From: Corallococcus caeni | GTDB taxonomy: Bacteria; Myxococcota; Myxococcia; Myxococcales; Myxococcaceae | DNA: 64,000 bases | Direction of reading: 5' to 3' | Assembly (NCBI RefSeq): GCF_036245865.1 | Contig: NZ_BTTW01000003.1 | Location: forward strand, 248,001 to 312,000 | Shown here: in pieces, positions 28,155 through 35,820 of the stretch | How the letters are laid out: every line of letters begins with the position of its first letter | Position numbering within the stretch: the first letter of the stretch is position 1 | Program-made: the position numbers and the translations under genes | The notes under the pieces: generated by a model | Database searches by the model: none | What the model was told of the DNA's origin: nothing | Seen by the model: the letters and a program-made list of their open reading frames with translations, nothing else

Positions 28155-31043
28155 TTACTGCGCCTGGCCGATGGACGTGGCCATCGTCAGCGCGTTGTTG
28201 TCCTCACGCACCTCCAGCAGCGCGTTCGGCGCGTCGACGAGGGCGCCCAGGTAGAGGGGCTGTCCGGACATGGCCGCGGGGGGCCGGACCAGGGAGCCCT
28301 GCACCGGCAGCGTGGTGCACTGGCCCACGGCCAGCGAGGACACCATGACGCCGCCCACGGGCATCTGGACCTGGGTGTACGGAGGCTGGCCCTGCCCGGG
28401 CGTGTAGAGGGTCGTCTCCGTGGAGATGACCAGGTCCAGCGGCACGGAGCCGTACAGGGACATGTTGCCCTCGTTGCACACCTGCACCTGCGCGGTGAAG
28501 GCGCTGTACTGCGGCAGGCCCGTGGGCGCCGTCACCGAGCGGACCACCAGGTCCGGGCCGTTGGCCACGACGATGCGCGACGTCACGCGGGTGTTGTTGT
28601 CCTCGCGCAGCTCCACCACCTGGTTGGAGGTGTCCACGCGAGCCCCCAGGAGGCGGGGCGTGTTGGGGTCCGCGCTGGGCGCCGTGGACGCGGAGCCGCT
28701 CACGGGCGTGGACACGCACTGGCCCACGGCGAGCGGAGGCAGGGAGGCCACGCCGACGGGGGACTCCGAATACGGCGGAGGCGGGAACTGCGTGGACAGC
28801 GTCTCCTCCTGGCTCAGGACGCCCATCACCTGCGAGGGCCCCGCCGCATCGGTGCCCACGTTGCAGACCGTCACGGTGAGGGTGAGGGAACCGCCGGGGA
28901 TGGCGCTGGCGGGGCCGGTGACGTCCGTCACCACGAGGTCCGGGCCATTGCCCACGGTGATGGGGCCGGCGACGCGCGGGTTGTTGTCCTCGCGCAGCTC
29001 CACCTGCTGCTGGTTCACGTCCGCATGGGCCACCAGGTACAGCGGCTGCGTCGGCGCGGCCTCCGGCGGGAGGGCGGCGTACACCGTCTTCGCGTACAGC
29101 GCGCAGGCGCCCGGCGACAGCGACGACACGTCCACCGTGCCCACCTGCATCTGGGACGGCGGCGGCGGGCCCTGCGGGGGCAGCGTCACGGTGGGTGTGG
29201 TGGACAGGAAGAGGCCCACCGTCGAGGCCGGTGCGAATCCGTTGCCCTCGTTGCAGACCTTCACGTCCGTCCAGAACGAGGTGCTGGACTTGATGCTCGA
29301 GGGCGCCGTCAGCGTGCGCACGACGAGGTCCGGGCCGGAGCCCAGCCCGAAGCGGGACAGCGCGGACACGTTGTTGTCCTCGCGCAGCTCGAGGATGGCC
29401 GCGCGCGGGTCCACGATGGCGCCCACGTAGAGGGTCGGGTTCGGCATGGGCGTCCCGACGGGCACGCCCGCGGTGCCGTTCACCAGCCGGGTGACGCACT
29501 CGCGCGGCTCCAGCGCCGGGACGGTGGCCATGCCCATCGGCATGACGGACATGGGGGGCGGCCCGGACATGAGGGCCAGCGAGGGCTCATTCGTGACGTA
29601 CAGCTCCACCGGCACGTCGGTGGACCGCGTCGTGCCCACGTTGCAGACCTTCGCGGACACCGTGAACGGCCCCGAGGACGGCGCGTTGGTGGGGACGTCC
29701 AGCGCGACGACGGTGAGGTCGGGCCGCGAGCCCACGCCCACGAGCGTGTCCGCGCGCGTGTTGTTGTCCTCGCGCAGCTCCACCACCTGGTTGGACAGGT
29801 CCACGACGGCGCCCAGGTACAGGGGCTGCTCGGGAGGACTCATGGGCGGAGGGGTGGCGGAGCCCTGCACCGTGCCGGTGGTGCACTGGCCGGTCGCCAG
29901 CGAGGGCACGCTGAAGTTCCCCACCGGCGCCTCCGTGACGGGGCGGGGACCCGGCCCTGGGGCCGCCAGCGACGGCACCGTGGACAGGAGCACCATCACG
30001 TTGCTCTGGGTGGACGCCGTGGTGCCCGTGTTGCACACCGTCACCTTCGCCTGGAGGGGGTCGCCCTGGCGCACGCTCGCGGGGCCCGTCACGGCGCGGA
30101 CGGTGAGGTCCGGTCCGTAGCCCACGCCCACGCGGCCCTGCACGAACGCGTTGTTGTCCTCGCGCAGCTCCACCACCTGGGTCGCCCCGTCCACGATGGC
30201 GCCCAGGTACAGCGGCGCGCCGGGCGTCGCGGCGGGAGGCGGCTGGGCGTAGGCGGTGAACGGGACCGTGCGGCACTGGCCCGCGGCCAGGCTGCTCAAG
30301 GGCGCGCCGCCAAGCATGGACTGCGAGGTGGGGGGCGGGCCGGACGGCGACGGCATCGTCAGCCCGTTCACCGTGGACAGGTACAGGTCCACGAAGCCGC
30401 CGGAGCTGGCGTCCGTGCCCACGTTGCACACCGTCGCGGTGGCGCTGAAGCCCTGGTTCGGCACCAGGCTGGGCGGCGCGTCCACCCGGGTGACCACCAG
30501 GTCCGGCCGGAGGCCCACGCCCATGGGACCCTTCACGAAGCCGTTGTTGGTCTCATCCGACTCCGGCACCACGTTCTGGGTGTCGATGCTGGCCCCCAGG
30601 TAGAGGGGGCCGCTGCCGGTGAAGCTGGTGGGCGGGTTGATCTGGATGTTCAGGGGCTGGGTGACGCACTGGCCCGCGTACGCGGAGCCCAGGGTCACCT
30701 GGCCCACGGTGCTCTGGCTGGTGGGGGGCGGCGGCGAACCCGGCCCGGGCACCTGCTGCGTGGGTGTGGTGGACAGGTACACCTGGAGGGTGATGCCGGT
30801 GTACACGCTCTGGTCCCCGGTGTTGCAGACCTTCACCGTGACGGGGACGCTCTGCCCGACCTTCGCGCTGTCCGGGGCCTGAATCTCCGTGACGCGCAGG
30901 TCCGGTCCGGGGGTGAGCACCGCGGCCTGCTGCTGGAGCGCGGGCGCTTCCTCTTGCACGGAACCGTCCGTGCAACCGGTGAGCGCGAGCGCGCCCGTGA
31001 TGAAGAGACACGAATGCCGCCATGGCGGCGTACGCCGAGACAT
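28155..31043 (-). CDS. Giant CARDB-repeat lipoprotein 3 (7 repeats)
   Basis: A 962-residue member of the same family, more diverged. Start ATG 31043 (MSRRTPPWRHSC) follows AGGAG at 5 nt and begins a lipoprotein signal ending ALALTGC. Seven CARDB modules are present, with the same opening (PDLVV), VCN, QC and ELREDNN signatures. In all three paralogues the first module ends ETNNGFV rather than EDNN, showing a shared N-terminal module. In-frame codons upstream of 31043 lack a ribosome site and signal peptide. The three adjacent genes are separated by terminators, so each seems to be its own transcription unit. Confidence 0.9.
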   Translation of the reverse strand: MSRRTPPWRHSCLFITGALALTGCTDGSVQEEAPALQQQAAVLTPGPDLRVTEIQAPDSAKVGQSVPVTVKVCNTGDQSVYTGITLQVYLSTTPTQQVPGPGSPPPPTSQSTVGQVTLGSAYAGQCVTQPLNIQINPPTSFTGSGPLYLGASIDTQNVVPESDETNNGFVKGPMGVGLRPDLVVTRVDAPPSLVPNQGFSATATVCNVGTDASSGGFVDLYLSTVNGLTMPSPSGPPPTSQSMLGGAPLSSLAAGQCRTVPFTAYAQPPPAATPGAPLYLGAIVDGATQVVELREDNNAFVQGRVGVGYGPDLTVRAVTGPASVRQGDPLQAKVTVCNTGTTASTQSNVMVLLSTVPSLAAPGPGPRPVTEAPVGNFSVPSLATGQCTTGTVQGSATPPPMSPPEQPLYLGAVVDLSNQVVELREDNNTRADTLVGVGSRPDLTVVALDVPTNAPSSGPFTVSAKVCNVGTTRSTDVPVELYVTNEPSLALMSGPPPMSVMPMGMATVPALEPRECVTRLVNGTAGVPVGTPMPNPTLYVGAIVDPRAAILELREDNNVSALSRFGLGSGPDLVVRTLTAPSSIKSSTSFWTDVKVCNEGNGFAPASTVGLFLSTTPTVTLPPQGPPPPSQMQVGTVDVSSLSPGACALYAKTVYAALPPEAAPTQPLYLVAHADVNQQQVELREDNNPRVAGPITVGNGPDLVVTDVTGPASAIPGGSLTLTVTVCNVGTDAAGPSQVMGVLSQEETLSTQFPPPPYSESPVGVASLPPLAVGQCVSTPVSGSASTAPSADPNTPRLLGARVDTSNQVVELREDNNTRVTSRIVVANGPDLVVRSVTAPTGLPQYSAFTAQVQVCNEGNMSLYGSVPLDLVISTETTLYTPGQGQPPYTQVQMPVGGVMVSSLAVGQCTTLPVQGSLVRPPAAMSGQPLYLGALVDAPNALLEVREDNNALTMATSIGQAQ

Positions 31044-31085
31044 ACGGACTCCTGGTGTGGGGGGATGCGAAGGAGACGATACAAG

Positions 31086-31108
31086 CCCGGTGTGACATCC
31101 ACCGGGCC
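31086..31108 (-). terminator. Possible terminator downstream of the ABC-F gene
   Basis: GCCCGGTG and CACCGGGC form an 8-bp stem with a 7-nt loop about 100 bp past the ABC-F stop, followed by TTGTATCGT on the minus strand. It might instead be part of the leader of CARDB gene 3. Confidence 0.45.
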
Positions 31109-31206
31109 TGCACCTCTCTTCTAGGAGTGTAACCCCAGCAGGGAAAACATGTTTCAGTCTTTCCCTGACAGACTCTGTCTTGAGTCCGCCCCGGCGGCCC
31201 GGTGTC

Positions 31207-32715
31207 TCATTCGACTTCCACGCGTCCGTTCGCGACGAGCCACCGCGTGGTGGTGCACGCGCGGGCGAAGGGCGCGTCATGGGTGACGAGCAGCAGCGCG
31301 CCCGGGTAGTCGCGCAGCGCCGCCTCCAGCCGCTCGATGGACGGCAGGTCCAGGTGGTTGGTGGGTTCGTCCAGCACCAGGGCCCAGGCGTGCTGGCCCA
31401 GGCCGCGCGCGATGGCCAGCTTGCGCGCCTCGCCGGGCGACGGCTGTCCGGACGCGAGCAGCCGGTGCGGGTCCACGCCCAGCGCCGCCACCAGGGACAT
31501 CACCCGGCCGCGCTCCTCCGGGGGCAGCTCCCGCACCGCCTCCAGCATGGCGCCCGTCTCCTCCTCGCCCAGGTCCTGCGGCAGGTACAGGAGCTTCTCG
31601 CGGGGCACGCGCGACTGCTCCAGCAGGGCCTTGAGGAGCGTCGTCTTGCCGGCGCCGTTGGGTCCCTCGATGCGGATGCGCGCCTCGCGGTCCACGTCCA
31701 GGCGGGTGGGGCCCAGCACCTCCACGTCGCCGGCCTTCAGCCCCGGCGTGTCGAACGTGAAGAGGAACGGGTTGGGCGAGCGCACGTAGTCCACGAACAC
31801 GGAGCGGCCCACCGTCTTGTCCACGGTGAAGGTGCCCACGGAGGCCTCGGCGCGCTCCAGCTCCCGGCGCTTCACGGTGACCTGGTGGCCCAGCCGGGAC
31901 TCGGCCCAGCTCGCGAGCGTGGAGGGGCCCAGGCCGCGCGCGTCGCTGTCGTACTTGTTGCGCATCCGCCGGCCGGTGCTGCGCGACAGGGTGGCGCCCT
32001 GGTGTTCGCGCCGGGCCTTGTCCAACAGCTGCGCGGCCCGGTCCCGCTCCGCCTTGGACTGCTGGTGGGCGGCGACCTCGGACTCGCGCTCCGCCTCCCA
32101 GTGGCCCTTCGCGGCGGAGTAGGCCCCCGGGTACAGGTGCGCCTCGCCGCCGTGCACGCGCAGCGTGGCCTGGGTGAGCGTCTCCAGCAGCTCACGGTCG
32201 TGGGACACGACGACGCCCACGCCTCGGAAGCGGCGCAGCGCGGCCACCAGCCACGCTCTTGCCTCCGCGTCCAGGTGGTTGGTGGGCTCATCCAGCAGGA
32301 GCACGTCCGGCTCGCGGGCGAGCGCCGCGCCCACCTGCCAGCGCTTGCGCTCTCCCGGGGACAGCGTGGGCCAGCGCTCCAGCGCGGTGACGTCCAGGCC
32401 CAGCTGGCCCTGGAGCCTGCGCGCCAGCGCGTCCCAGGCGTCCGCGAACGCGGTGATGTCGGGCGTGAGCACCTCCACGCCCTGCGGACACAGGCACACG
32501 AGCGGCGACTCCGGCTCGAACTGGAGCTGCCCCGACGTGGGCGTCAGCTCCCCGGACAGGAGGCGCAGCAGGGTGGACTTGCCCGCGCCGTTGGGGCCGA
32601 CGAGGCCCGTCCAGCCCGCGGGGAGGTGGAACTCCACGTCGGTGAGGACGGGGACGGCATCAGTGAAGGAAAAGCAGACGCGGTGCGCGCGCACGGAGGA
32701 CGAGGACGAGGGCAT
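31207..32715 (-). CDS. ABC-F family ATPase (ribosome-protection type)
   Basis: A 502-residue soluble protein with two ABC ATPase domains and no membrane segments, the ABC-F arrangement. Walker A motifs are GPNGAGKST and GPNGAGKTT. The signature loops read LSPGERKRW and PSPGEARKLA, Pro replacing the usual Gly. Both Walker B regions end LDEPTNHLD. The interdomain linker (about 205-300) is charged and helical (RRMRNKYDSDARG), the part that reaches into the ribosome in this family. Members either tune translation or displace antibiotics; which applies here cannot be read from sequence. The upstream leader has the layout of a translational attenuator, which favours an antibiotic-responsive role. 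It lies downstream of the SPFH gene behind a hairpin. Confidence 0.9.
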   Translation of the reverse strand: MPSSSSSVRAHRVCFSFTDAVPVLTDVEFHLPAGWTGLVGPNGAGKSTLLRLLSGELTPTSGQLQFEPESPLVCLCPQGVEVLTPDITAFADAWDALARRLQGQLGLDVTALERWPTLSPGERKRWQVGAALAREPDVLLLDEPTNHLDAEARAWLVAALRRFRGVGVVVSHDRELLETLTQATLRVHGGEAHLYPGAYSAAKGHWEAERESEVAAHQQSKAERDRAAQLLDKARREHQGATLSRSTGRRMRNKYDSDARGLGPSTLASWAESRLGHQVTVKRRELERAEASVGTFTVDKTVGRSVFVDYVRSPNPFLFTFDTPGLKAGDVEVLGPTRLDVDREARIRIEGPNGAGKTTLLKALLEQSRVPREKLLYLPQDLGEEETGAMLEAVRELPPEERGRVMSLVAALGVDPHRLLASGQPSPGEARKLAIARGLGQHAWALVLDEPTNHLDLPSIERLEAALRDYPGALLLVTHDAPFARACTTTRWLVANGRVEVE

Positions 32716-32727
32716 GTTGAAGCGACT

Positions 32728-32804
32728 CCTGAAACCGGAAGCCAGCGCACACGCCCGTCAGGGCCGTGTGGCGGCGGGGTACAGCCAGGGACCGGGGTTT
32801 CAGG
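32728..32804 (-). promoter_or_regulatory. Shine-Dalgarno-sequestering stem-loop in the ABC-F leader
   Basis: On the minus strand CCTGAAACC (32804-32796) pairs perfectly with GGTTTCAGG (32736-32728). The second arm runs into AGGAG (32730-32726), the ribosome binding site placed 10 nt before the ABC-F ATG, so closing the stem would mask it. A second hairpin is nested inside: CACACG-g-CCC, loop TGAC, GGG-CGTGTG (32770-32748). The hexamer CCTGAA recurs twice further upstream (about 32835-32840 and 32879-32884), offering alternative partners. Seen directly: the repeats and their positions. Inferred: regulation by translational attenuation. Confidence 0.6.
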
Positions 32805-32892
32805 CGTACAGCTTCAAGGGACAGCGAACCTCGTTCAGGGGAAGACCTCTGACATCTCCCCGCGTGGACAGCCGGTGCTTCAGGTGGAGCAT
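32800..32892 (-). CDS. Putative leader peptide of the ABC-F gene (30 aa)
   Basis: A short reading frame with ATG at 32892 and TGA at 32802-32800, beginning MLHLKHRLSTRGD and ending CPLKLYA. Its stop codon lies inside the 5' arm of the stem that masks the ABC-F ribosome binding site, so a ribosome stalled at its end would open the stem. No good ribosome binding site precedes it; a leaderless start is possible. In GC-rich DNA a 30-codon frame alone is weak evidence. A shorter alternative (ATG 32855, seven codons, MSEVFP) overlaps it. Confidence 0.45.
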   Translation of the reverse strand: MLHLKHRLSTRGDVRGLPLNEVRCPLKLYA

Positions 32893-32932
32893 GCGGCGCG
32901 GCCCGGGCGGATGGCAAGTCCGGGCGCGACGC

Positions 32933-32960
32933 GGGCACCGACGGGAAAACGCCGGTGCCC
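32933..32960 (-). terminator. Hairpin after the SPFH gene
   Basis: An 11-bp stem with one G-T pair (GGGCACCGGCG, loop TTTTCC, CGTCGGTGCCC on the minus strand) lies 28 bp past the SPFH stop. No T-tract follows. It separates this unit from the ABC-F leader only 40 bp further on. Confidence 0.6.
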
Positions 32961-32987
32961 TGACAACGATTCCCCGAAGGGGGCGGG

Positions 32988-34079
32988 CTACTCGTCCGAC
33001 GGCGGCGGCTGCACCCGGCGGGTGGCCGGGAGGGTGGCGTTCGCGGCCGCGTTGCGGGCCAGGGCCTGGGCGCTCAGCGCGGCGGCGGACGGCGGGCGGG
33101 GGGCGGGGAGCCGGGGCGCCTCCGGCGCGGTGGCCGGGGCCTCGTTGGCGAAAACCTCCTTCAGCATGGCGATGGAGCCCAGCGCGGTGGTGGCCTCGTA
33201 GGGGACGAACATCTTGTTGTCGCCCTTGCCCAGCTCCTGGAGGGTCTCCAGGTAGCGCAGCGCGAGCACCTCCGGCGTGGCCCGGCCGGTATGGATGGCC
33301 TCGAAGGTGAGGCGGGTGGCCTCGGCCTTGCCCTCGGCCTCCAGCATGACGGCGCGCTTGTGGCCCTCCGCGCGGGCGATCTCCGCGTCGCGCTCGGCCT
33401 CCGCGCGCAGGATGCGGGAGATCTTCTCGCCTTCGGCCTGGAGGATGGCGGCGGCCTTGTCGCCCTCCGCCTTGGTGACCTCCGCGCGGCGCTCGCGCTC
33501 GGCGGTCATCTGCTTGGCCATGGCGGACTTGATGGCCTGGGGCGGTTCAATCTCGCGCAGCTCCACGCGCGTCACCTTCACGCCCCACTTCTCCGTGGCC
33601 TCGTCCAGCACCATGCGCAGCTTGGTGTTGACCGTCTCGCGGCTGGTGAGCGTCTGATCCAGCGTGAGGCCGCCCATGACGTTGCGCAGGTTCGTCATGG
33701 TGAGCTGCTCGATGGCGAGCGCCAGGTTCTCCACCTGGTAGAGCGCCCGGCCCGGGTCGACGATCTGGTAGTAGATGACCGAGCCGACCTCCATGTTGAC
33801 GTTGTCATGGGTGATGACCTGGACGGTCTCGAAGCCCATGACCTGCTCGCGCAGGTCCACCAGCGTGTTGCGCGTGAAGCGGTTGCCGGCGCGCATCTCC
33901 ATGGCGCGCGGGCTGTCCATGAAGGGGATGAGGATGTTGAGGCCGCTGGAGGCCACGCGGTGGAACTTCCCCAGCCGCTCCACCACCATCACCTTGGCCT
34001 GGGGGACGATGCGCACGCCCGTGACCATCGCGAACACGACGGCGGCGGCCAGGAACAGCAGAACAACGGTCAGTCCCAT
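32988..34079 (-). CDS. SPFH/Band 7 (stomatin-like) membrane protein
   Basis: A 363-residue protein starting at ATG 34079. It has one N-terminal membrane helix (VVLLFLAAAVVFAMV), the SPFH domain (VPQAKVMVVERLGKFHRV, NILIPFMDSPR, TRNTLVDLREQV), then a long Ala/Glu/Lys-rich helical region (AERERRAEVTKAEGDKAAAILQ) typical of QmcA/stomatin oligomerisation, and a Pro/Ala-rich tail. Such proteins form large assemblies in lipid microdomains. The start overlaps the end of the NfeD gene by 10 bp; NfeD proteins are the standard partners of stomatins, so the two surely act together. Confidence 0.93.
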   Translation of the reverse strand: MGLTVVLLFLAAAVVFAMVTGVRIVPQAKVMVVERLGKFHRVASSGLNILIPFMDSPRAMEMRAGNRFTRNTLVDLREQVMGFETVQVITHDNVNMEVGSVIYYQIVDPGRALYQVENLALAIEQLTMTNLRNVMGGLTLDQTLTSRETVNTKLRMVLDEATEKWGVKVTRVELREIEPPQAIKSAMAKQMTAERERRAEVTKAEGDKAAAILQAEGEKISRILRAEAERDAEIARAEGHKRAVMLEAEGKAEATRLTFEAIHTGRATPEVLALRYLETLQELGKGDNKMFVPYEATTALGSIAMLKEVFANEAPATAPEAPRLPAPRPPSAAALSAQALARNAAANATLPATRRVQPPPSDE

Positions 34080-34567
34080 GATGCGTTCTCCTTCTTCTGC
34101 CGCACTGGTTGCAGCGCGACTTCGTGGGACGCCGACGGGCGTCGCACCCACAACTTGAGGCCTTCAATCTGCTCCACGGTGACGCGCTCGCCCTCGGGCA
34201 GGGGCCCGGACAGGGAGCGGGCCATCCACAGCTCGCCGTTGATTCGCACGGTGCCCCCGTGTCCCTCCGCCAGCGCCTCCGTCACCACGGCCTCCTGGCC
34301 CAGCATCGCCTCCGCGCCCGTCTTCAAGTGCACGGCGTCCCGCATGAAAACGTTCTTGAAGAGGGTGCGGGACGCGCCGAACAGGGCGGCGGACACCAGG
34401 GTGAAGACGACGAGCTGGCTGTTGAAGCCCAGGCCCGCCCCGGCCATCAGCGAGGCCATCAGCGCGCCCACGGCGAACCAGAGCGTCACGAAGCCGGAGA
34501 GCTTGATCTCCATCACCCCCAGGACGATCGCGGCGATCAACCAGAGCTGCCAGGCGGTGGGGTCCAT
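34070..34567 (-). CDS. NfeD-like membrane protein
   Basis: A 165-residue short NfeD protein. Two to three membrane helices (LWLIAAIVLGVMEI; LWFAVGALMASLMAGAGL; LVVFTLVSAALFGA) precede a C-terminal OB-fold domain (GQEAVVTEALAEGHGGTVRINGELWMARS). The start is supported by AAGGA before the ATG. It is the first gene of the two-gene unit with the stomatin-like protein. A 9+9 bp inverted repeat containing TTGACA on both strands lies just upstream. Confidence 0.9.
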   Translation of the reverse strand: MDPTAWQLWLIAAIVLGVMEIKLSGFVTLWFAVGALMASLMAGAGLGFNSQLVVFTLVSAALFGASRTLFKNVFMRDAVHLKTGAEAMLGQEAVVTEALAEGHGGTVRINGELWMARSLSGPLPEGERVTVEQIEGLKLWVRRPSASHEVALQPVRQKKENASWD

Positions 34568-34576
34568 GGGGTCCTT

Positions 34577-34607
34577 GTTTGACAGCCGCTTCGGTCGCCT
34601 GTCAAAC
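34577..34607. promoter_or_regulatory. Inverted repeat in the nfeD/hydrolase divergent promoter
   Basis: GTTTGACAG (34577-34585) and CTGTCAAAC (34599-34607) are perfect complements separated by 13 bp. Each arm contains TTGACA in outward-reading orientation, the consensus -35 hexamer, but no good -10 was seen at the right distance on the minus strand. It begins 10 bp upstream of the NfeD start codon. Confidence 0.5.
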
Positions 34608-34693
34608 CGGGCGGCCGGGCATCAGGAATCAATCCGGGAGGAGGGTGGGTTCCGGGCAAGGCCTTAAGAGGGCCAGAGCCTGGGGAAAAGCCG

Positions 34694-35536
34694 ATGCCAT
34701 ACCTGTCCATCCGTGGCGCTCGACTGTACTACGAGGACACCGGGGGGAGTGGAGAGCCGGTCCTCTTCAGCCACGGGCTGCTCTGGGACTCCCGCTTGTT
34801 CCACAGGCAGGTGGAGGCCCTCCGGGGCCACTACCGCTGCATCGTGTACGACCACCGGGGCCAGGGACTGAGCGAGCCCCCGCCTGGTGACTCGGTCATC
34901 GACCTGCGCACGGTGTACGAGGACGCGGTGGCGGTCATCCAGGCGCTCGGCCTGGCGCCGTGTCACTTCGTGGGCCAGTCCATGGGGGGCTTCGTGGGCC
35001 TGAGGGTGGCCGCGCGGCACCCGGAGCTCCTGCGCTCGCTGTCGCTGCTGGACTCCTCCGCCGCGGCGGAGCTGCCGCTGACGCTGGCGCGCTACCGGCT
35101 GTTGACGACGCTCACGCACTGGCTGGGCTTGCGGCCGGTGGTGGACCGGATCATGTCGCTCTACTTCGGGCGCACGTTCATGCGGGATCCGGAGCGGGCC
35201 GCGGAGCGGGCGTTGCTGCGCCAGCAGCTCGTGGAGAACCCGCGCGCGGTGTGGCGCGCGATGCAGGGGGTCATCCACCGCCGCAGCGTGGAGGGGGAAC
35301 TGCACCGCATCGTGACGCCCACGCTGGTGCTGGTGGGGGACGAGGACGCGGTGACGGTGCCGGCGGTGGCGGAGCGGCTGCACCAGCGCATCTGGGGCGC
35401 GCGGCTCAAGCGGCTGCCCTGCGGCGGGCACATGTGCATCCTGGAACAGCCCCAGGCGGTCAACGTCGCGCTGGGAGACTTCCTGGAGGAGGTGGAGCGC
35501 ACCTCGCTCCAGGAAGAGGTGCTGGCGGTGGGTTAG
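34694..35536 (+). CDS. Alpha/beta hydrolase
   Basis: A 280-residue alpha/beta-fold hydrolase. The oxyanion HG is in LFSHGLLWD (26-28), nucleophile Ser96 in GQSMGG, acid in VGDEDAVT and catalytic His in GGHMCILE. A cap segment with LTTLTHWLGLRPVVDR lies between. The fold is typical of esterases and related enzymes; the substrate is not predictable. It is transcribed divergently from the nfeD-SPFH unit, and its stop codon overlaps the stop of the convergent small gene. Confidence 0.92.
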   Translation: MPYLSIRGARLYYEDTGGSGEPVLFSHGLLWDSRLFHRQVEALRGHYRCIVYDHRGQGLSEPPPGDSVIDLRTVYEDAVAVIQALGLAPCHFVGQSMGGFVGLRVAARHPELLRSLSLLDSSAAAELPLTLARYRLLTTLTHWLGLRPVVDRIMSLYFGRTFMRDPERAAERALLRQQLVENPRAVWRAMQGVIHRRSVEGELHRIVTPTLVLVGDEDAVTVPAVAERLHQRIWGARLKRLPCGGHMCILEQPQAVNVALGDFLEEVERTSLQEEVLAVG

Positions 35537-35820
35537 CCCCGGGCCTCGGGCTCGCGGCAGACGGCCTCCGACGCATCGTCGTCGTTCTGCGCGGGAGCGG
35601 ACTGCACGGAGGCCTGCGGTTCGGAGGGCGCGGCGGGGAGCACGCCCGCGCAGACGCCGTACTCACCGCAGGTGGTCCTGACGCTGCCGTCGGTGCAGAG
35701 CCAGCTGCAGGAGCCGGTAGGCCGACACGCGACGTCACAGGGGTTGGGCGCGGCCCCCGCGGTGATCGGAGCGAGGAAGAGCGCGGCGGCGACGGCGAAG
35801 AGGGACTTGGAGCGCTTCAT
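35533..35820 (-). CDS. Small Cys-rich secreted protein
   Basis: A 95-residue protein with a good signal peptide (SLFAVAAALFLAPITAGA). Mature residues about 25-60 hold six cysteines in a short stretch (PCDVAC, SCSWLC, TTCGEYGVC), suggesting three disulphides, followed by an acidic Ala/Glu/Asp-rich tail with one more Cys. No family is recognised. Its TAA overlaps the TAG of the convergent hydrolase gene on the opposite strand (shared TTAG). Confidence 0.72.
   Translation of the reverse strand: MKRSKSLFAVAAALFLAPITAGAAPNPCDVACRPTGSCSWLCTDGSVRTTCGEYGVCAGVLPAAPSEPQASVQSAPAQNDDDASEAVCREPEARG

Noticed and set aside
19860-30570. Possible CRISPR or mobile repeat family from regularly spaced 21-bp strings
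   Set aside because: The strings are coding sequence for the conserved ELREDNN end of each CARDB module, about 390 bp apart.
32835-32855. Seven-codon alternative leader (MSEVFP) for the ABC-F gene
   Set aside because: GGGGAG abuts the ATG with no spacing, and its stop is not in the stem. Kept only as an alternative to the 30-codon leader.
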